From Actinomycetota bacterium (lineage in GTDB: Bacteria; Actinomycetota; Actinomycetes; Streptosporangiales; Streptosporangiaceae), in NCBI GenBank assembly GCA_003168295.1, contig PMST01000104.1:281-18599 (forward strand): 18,319 nucleotides of DNA, written 5' to 3'. The notes under the pieces were generated by a model. The model was not told the origin of the DNA, searched no databases, and saw only the letters and a list, made by a program, of their open reading frames with translations. Shown here piece by piece: positions 13,460 through 18,319 of this stretch (its first letter is position 1; every line of letters starts with the position of its first letter). The position numbers were made by a program, and so were the translations under genes.

Positions 13460-13864
13460 CTCCGGGCTCCGCAGCGTGTAGCCGGCGCCGCGGCGGGTGT
13501 GGATGAGCGGCGGCCCGAGCCGGTCGAGCTTGCGGCGCAGGTAGCTCACGTACGTTTCCACCACCTGGGCGTGGCCGGTATAGCCGAGTCCCCACACGTA
13601 CTGCAGCAACTGGCTCTTGGTCAGCACGCTGCCCTGATGGCGCATCAGGCAGGCGAGCAGCCGGAACTCGGTCGGCGAAAGGTCCACGGGCGTTCCCGCC
13701 CGGTGGACCGTCCATCGAGCCTCGTCGAGGACGATGTCGCCGCAGCGGAGCACGCCGCCGGAGCCTGGTCGGGTGCGGGCCGGATCGGCGGACACCGGCC
13801 GGCGCACCCGCGCTGAACGCGGGTGCGCCGGTGCTGTCGCCGCCGGCGGGACGACGTGTTTCAC
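13460..13864 (-). CDS. OmpR/PhoB-type winged-helix protein without receiver domain; no proper stop
   Basis: A DNA-binding domain of the Trans_reg_C type (residues about 38-135): CGDIVLDEARWTVHRAG, LSPTEFRLLACLMRHQG, LTKSQLLQYVWG, recognition helix VVETYVSYLRRKL, and wing IHTRRGAGYTLR. Before it is only a basic, Pro/Ala-rich leader of about 37 residues, so the usual phospho-receiver domain is absent. GTG 13864 overlaps the stop of the upstream secreted-protein gene as GTGA, which strongly suggests translational coupling. The domain ends near 13460, but this frame has no stop there: it continues antisense through the whole thiolase gene to 12032. The true end is therefore unknown; a lost stop, a 3' frameshift, or a truncated gene are the options. 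The given end marks the domain, not a stop codon. Confidence 0.7.
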
Positions 13865-14736
13865 CAGGAGGTCGGCTCCGCAGTCGGGGTGCTGGCAGCA
13901 CGGCCGCCCACGTCGGCGGTGGTCAGCGGAGTGAACAGGACCAGGCTGGCGTGCAGGGTCCAGTGTGAGCGCGATCCGGCGACCAGCGCCAGGTCGCCGC
14001 GGGCGAGCGAGTTAGTGGCCTGCCACGCGTTCTGGGTGAACGTACTCGGGTCCGGTGACGGCATGCTGTTCACCGGCGTGGTCGCAGTCTGCGAAACCGT
14101 CGCCGTGCTCCTGGTCACCGTGACCGTCACGGTGAGGTCGGTGTTGGCCACCTGCACGGATACCGTCTGGGCCGCGGGGGTCGGCGTCAGCAGGCTCGCC
14201 GCGATCGTCGGGCTTCCGGCCAGCAGCGTCGTCGCCGGGATCATGTTGCCCGAGGCCATCGCCTGCTGCGTGGCGCTGGTGCTCGCGGTCAGGGCCGAGG
14301 TGCCGGCCGTGGTATTCGAGACGTCCTGGAACTTCGTGCTGCGGGAAAGCAGCCACAGATGCAGCGACCCGTTGGACGAGGCCAAGATGAGGAACTTCTT
14401 CGTGGCCAGGACGACGATGCCGCGCTGCACGTCGAGCGTCTTGCCTGCGTGCCTGGCCTGGCTGAACTGCCGGGCCTGGACCAGGCCCGAGAGCTGAGCG
14501 TAAGCGGCCTGCCTGGACTGGCCCCATTCGGTCATGACTGAGTTGAGCGTGGCTCCCTCATTGCCGAAGCGGGCCGCGTAGGCGGCCGGCTGGGCCGTGG
14601 TCGCAGTGCCATGGCTCGTGGCCGCGACCGCGACCGCGGCGATAGAGCCGCCGCCGACCAGGAGTGCGGTCGCCATGCCGACCCGGCTCTTCATCGATGC
14701 CTGACGGCCTTTCCGGTAACGCTCGCGGGCCATCAT
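13861..14736 (-). CDS. Membrane-anchored or secreted Ser/Thr/Ala-rich protein
   Basis: A 291-residue protein whose family I do not recognise. A basic N-terminus (MMARERYRKGRQASMKSR) precedes one hydrophobic segment at about residues 20-40 (GMATALLVGGGSIAAVAVAA), which is a signal peptide or single membrane anchor. The rest would be outside the cell and is rich in Ser, Thr and Ala, with a possible folded part (GKTLDVQRGIVVLATKKFLI, then GSLHLWLLSRSTKFQDV). A Thr/Val strand region (VQVANTDLTVTVTVTRST) and a C-terminal segment with HWTLHASLVLFTPLT follow. The ribosome site AGGAGG lies five bases before ATG 14736. The stop overlaps the start of the winged-helix gene (GTGA), so the two probably work together, for example as an anchored sensor or anti-regulator and a DNA-binding partner; that is inference. 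Confidence 0.82.
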   Translation of the reverse strand: MMARERYRKGRQASMKSRVGMATALLVGGGSIAAVAVAATSHGTATTAQPAAYAARFGNEGATLNSVMTEWGQSRQAAYAQLSGLVQARQFSQARHAGKTLDVQRGIVVLATKKFLILASSNGSLHLWLLSRSTKFQDVSNTTAGTSALTASTSATQQAMASGNMIPATTLLAGSPTIAASLLTPTPAAQTVSVQVANTDLTVTVTVTRSTATVSQTATTPVNSMPSPDPSTFTQNAWQATNSLARGDLALVAGSRSHWTLHASLVLFTPLTTADVGGRAASTPTAEPTSW

Positions 14737-14978
14737 GGATGCCTCCTTCTGCCATGGACGCCGCGCCCGCTACGCGCGTCCGGTAAACGGGTGCGGGCCT
14801 GTGAGGTTCTGGGTAACCGATGGACGGCCCGTTCGTATCCATAGGGCGAGACTGCCCCGGCACGTCCCGGTGGTGGCCGGAATCCTGGCTCACGTAAGCA
14901 GTACGTTCGTGAGTTCACATGCTCACGGCGCCGCGGGCGGCGCGCAGACGCCGCCCCGGGCAGAAGTTCAGCGCTCGG
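14737..14978. other. Spacer upstream of the anchored-protein gene
   Basis: No gene is recognised here. It holds the AGGAGG ribosome site of the minus-strand gene (14742-14747 region) and a short inverted repeat CTCACG (14889-14894) / CGTGAG (14908-14913) that could be an operator. The promoter of the anchored-protein/winged-helix pair should lie here, but no clear -35/-10 pair was found. Confidence 0.4.
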
Positions 14979-15173
14979 TTACATTCGTTCCGGCACGGGC
15001 CCGACCGCCTCGGCGACCGCTCCAGCTCGGCGGCGTCGAAGCGCGCGGGGCGCGTCGAGTTCGTCGAGGATGGCCCGCGTGCGCTCCACGGCTTCCTCCA
15101 ACAGCTCGCTGAGCTGGACATTATCGCCGGACCTGGTGCGGAGCCTGTTGCCGTCAGGGCCGCGCGGCCCGTC
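14979..15173 (-). pseudogene. argS: Relic of arginyl-tRNA synthetase
   Basis: On the minus strand, a frame that opens after a TAG (15176-15174) reads DGPRGPDGNRLRTRSG, then DNVQLSELLEEAVERTRAIL. This closely fits the conserved ArgS core segment (DGK-lysine/arginine-TRxGxxVxLxDLLDEAVERA). About 20 codons on, agreement moves to another frame (FDAAELER) and then back (VAEAVGP), and the frame ends at TAA 14981-14979. This is as expected for a decayed gene with small indels. Only about 65 of the usual 550 or more codons are left: no N-terminal HIGH region, no C-terminal anticodon-binding domain. No start codon or ribosome site is seen. It lies 24 bp behind the plsX stop on the same strand. Confidence 0.6.
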
Positions 15174-15197
15174 CTAACCGCGGCCTGCGGCCGGCCG

Positions 15198-16439
15198 TCA
15201 GGGACGTCGCAGGAAATGCCCGCTCCGGGCGACCGAACGTCCGGGGTTGAGGCGCTGGGTTATCTTCTCCGTGATCTGGCCGCGAGCCAGATCGGCCGCG
15301 AGCAGGCAGGCGGAAGTGATAGCGCGGGCGGTGCTCGCGCCGTGCGCGATCACCACGGTGCCGCCGAGGCCGAGCAGGACAGCGCCGCCGTGGCTTTCCG
15401 CGTCCAGCCGGGTGGCCAGTTCACGGAGCCCGCGGCGCTGCAGGAACGCGCCGACGCGGGCGGCCCGGGTCCCGGTCACGGCGGCCCGCAGCTCGGCGGC
15501 GGCGAACCGGACCGAGCCCTCCAGCGTCTTCAGCGCCACGTTTCCGGTGAAGCCGTCGGTCACGATCACGTCGAGCTCGCCGGCCAGCAGGTCACCGCCC
15601 TCCACGTTGCCCGCGAAGCTCAGCGGAAGCGCGCCGTGCGGCGGATCGCTGGCCAGCAGCTCATGCGCGCGCCTGGTGAACTTGTTGCCCTTCCCCGGCT
15701 CCGTCCCGATGGTCAGCAGCCCGACCTTGGGTGCGGCCACGCCCAGGGTCAGCTGGGCGTAGGCGACACCAAGCTGGCCGAACTGGACCAGCATCTCGGG
15801 CTTGGGGTCCGCGGTCGCGCCCGCGTCGATCAGCACCGTGCGGCCCGGGCGGGTCGGCAGCACGACCGCGAGTCCCGGCCGCAGCACGCCGGGCAACGGC
15901 CGCAGCCGCAGCCTCGCGGTCGCCACGATTCCGCCGGTGGACCCGGCGGACACCACCGCGGCCGCGTCGCCCCGCCTGACCAGCTGGCACGCGACCGCCA
16001 CGCTTGACCGGGGGCGGCGCAGGCTGGCCAGCGCGCCCTCGTTCATCGCCAGGTTGTCCTCGGCGGCCACGATCTGCAGCTCATTAGCCGCGTCCAGGGC
16101 GGTCAGCGCCTGGTTCAGCCGCGCCCAGGGCCCGGTGAGCAGCACCCGGACGCCGTGCTCGCGCTGCGCCGCGAGCGCTCCGGCGACGATCTCGTCGGGG
16201 GCGTGATCGCCGCCCATGGCGTCGACCGCGATAGCCGGACCGGCGGCGCCGGTGCCGTGGGCCGGTCCGGCGTCCGGGTGCCGGTTCCCGGCGTCGTCGG
16301 GCCCGGAACCCGCGGCGTGGCCGTTGTCCCCGTTGGGCTCGGCGTTCGCGTTCAGCGGATCACCGGGGTGTGCGGCCGGGGATGATGTCTCATCCTTCGT
16401 GTGTCCTTCCACGCAGAGCGCCTGTGGGGTGGGCCCCAT
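15198..16439 (-). CDS. plsX: Phosphate acyltransferase PlsX with low-complexity N-terminal extension
   Basis: A 413-residue PlsX, which turns acyl-ACP and phosphate into acyl-phosphate, the donor for PlsY in membrane lipid synthesis; a peripheral membrane enzyme. The core begins at about residue 69 with AIAVDAMGGDHAPDEIV and continues with VSAGSTGGIVATARL, RPGLAVVLPT, DAGATADPKPEMLVQF, VGLLTIGTEPGKGN, FAGNVEGGDLL and VTDGFTGNVALKTLEG, all family landmarks. The usual DVGAN reads DAGAT here. Ahead of it are some 68 residues rich in Gly, Ala, Asp, Pro and Asn, which is not typical. The ATG at 16439 lacks a clear ribosome site, and a later GTG (codon 10) is possible. The usual neighbours (rpmF, acpP, rnc) are absent; instead an argS relic and a divergent radical SAM gene flank it, so it may be a second copy. 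Confidence 0.9.
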   Translation of the reverse strand: MGPTPQALCVEGHTKDETSSPAAHPGDPLNANAEPNGDNGHAAGSGPDDAGNRHPDAGPAHGTGAAGPAIAVDAMGGDHAPDEIVAGALAAQREHGVRVLLTGPWARLNQALTALDAANELQIVAAEDNLAMNEGALASLRRPRSSVAVACQLVRRGDAAAVVSAGSTGGIVATARLRLRPLPGVLRPGLAVVLPTRPGRTVLIDAGATADPKPEMLVQFGQLGVAYAQLTLGVAAPKVGLLTIGTEPGKGNKFTRRAHELLASDPPHGALPLSFAGNVEGGDLLAGELDVIVTDGFTGNVALKTLEGSVRFAAAELRAAVTGTRAARVGAFLQRRGLRELATRLDAESHGGAVLLGLGGTVVIAHGASTARAITSACLLAADLARGQITEKITQRLNPGRSVARSGHFLRRP

Positions 16440-16887
16440 TATGGCCCGGACGAGAAGTTCGGGCCGACCTGGACCCGAGTACCCCCCGGGCGCTGGCGCC
16501 CGCGGGCTGGATATATCGGCGGGACGGTGCCGCGCATTGTACGACTAAGAAAGCCCGCGCAATAGAGCTGCCGGTAAAGCCGGCGCTTAGAGATTGCTGT
16601 GATACGGCCGAACAATACCTGCGAATCGCGGTATTTCTCTTGATATGAGAAGGGAGAAGGGCGGCCGCAAGAAAACGGAACCTATCTGCCTCCAGGAACG
16701 TCAAATTGAATACGATAGTTATTTTGGGGCAGGTGTCCGCTGGCAGCACTGCAGTTTGCTAGCGGACGCGCAGTATGCGAGTGGACGCGGCAGTCGGGGG
16801 GCCGCTGGGGAGCGGGTGTCTTGGTTATTCTTCGCGCGCAGAGTGGCGCAGCGGTCGCTGTGCGCGCCGAACGGAGGGAGAAGGCGC
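16440..16887. promoter_or_regulatory. 448-bp divergent spacer with several hairpins (plsX / kamA-like)
   Basis: The spacer is more AT-rich than its surroundings. Inverted repeats seen: GGCCCG/CGGGCC (16443-16448, 16460-16465); CGGGCGC/GCGCCCG (16487-16493, 16496-16502); and AGC-GCCGG / CCGGC-GCT with one bulge (16566-16587). Then come GTCCGCT/AGCGGAC (16735-16741, 16761-16767) with an inner GCAG/CTGC, and TTCGCGCGCA (16831-16840) against TGCGCGCCGAA (16861-16871) with one bulge and an inner CAGCG/CGCTG. The last lies directly before the ribosome site of the radical SAM gene. GATATATC (16510-16517) and TACGAT (16711-16716) are possible -10 elements, without clear -35 partners. GGACGCG followed by N-CAGT occurs twice between 16763 and 16794. 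An open frame from 16645 covers part of this region but does not look coding. Confidence 0.45.
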
Positions 16888-18312
<1,425 letters not shown>

Positions 18313-18319
18313 CCGGACC

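Noticed and set aside
16645..16887. In-frame extension of the radical SAM protein by 81 residues from an ATG at 16645.
   Set aside because: The region is AT-richer, full of hairpins, has no family residues, and the GTG at 16888 has a good ribosome site and fits the KamA N-terminus.

Overview
The window is chromosomal DNA from a very GC-rich Gram-positive, almost certainly an actinomycete (Actinomycetota). The evidence is strong G/C bias at third codon positions, many GTG/TTG starts, some apparently leaderless promoters, a GroEL ending in GGGGDMDF, the actinobacterial families DUF3027 and DUF2530, an IdeR/DmdR-type metal regulator and a CitA-type citrate synthase. A streptomycete-like or Streptosporangiales-like host fits, but I cannot fix the genus. 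No phage, insertion sequence, CRISPR array, tRNA or rRNA was recognised.

Layout. 1-1374: end of a groEL gene, a strong hairpin terminator, a 490-bp non-coding stretch with several strong inverted repeats, then a cold-shock-domain protein. 1375-4971: an MFS transporter (minus strand, apparently frameshifted near its N-terminus), DUF3027 and DUF2530 genes that overlap tail to tail, and a MarR regulator. 4892-7930 (minus): citrate synthase > serC > a 2H-phosphoesterase of the LigT/ThpR type, a compact operon that diverges from pdxH (plus) across a 106-bp gap holding a compound inverted repeat. SerC is PLP-dependent and PdxH makes PLP, so this block links central carbon, serine and vitamin B6 metabolism. 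8753-11903: an IdeR/DtxR-type regulator followed by a large PAS-GAF-SpoIIE phosphatase-HATPase signalling protein, probably one transcript. 11959-13441: a 55-residue two-helix membrane protein diverging from a FadA5-like thiolase.

13460-16439 (minus) is the least ordinary part. A Ser/Thr/Ala-rich membrane-anchored or secreted protein is coupled through a GTGA overlap to an OmpR/PhoB-type DNA-binding domain that has no receiver domain and no stop codon before it runs antisense into the thiolase gene. Behind these lies an unlisted remnant of arginyl-tRNA synthetase, and then a plsX gene with a long low-complexity N-terminus. 16440-18312: a 448-bp divergent spacer with several hairpins, then a KamA-family (lysine 2,3-aminomutase-like) radical SAM protein that lacks the usual lysine-recognition motif.

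Most genes are ordinary housekeeping or regulatory genes. The best candidates for something undescribed are the anchored-protein/orphan winged-helix pair, the KamA-like enzyme with its structured leader, the hairpin pair upstream of the cold-shock gene, and the argS relic next to plsX. All functional statements are family-based readings by eye; no search was run.
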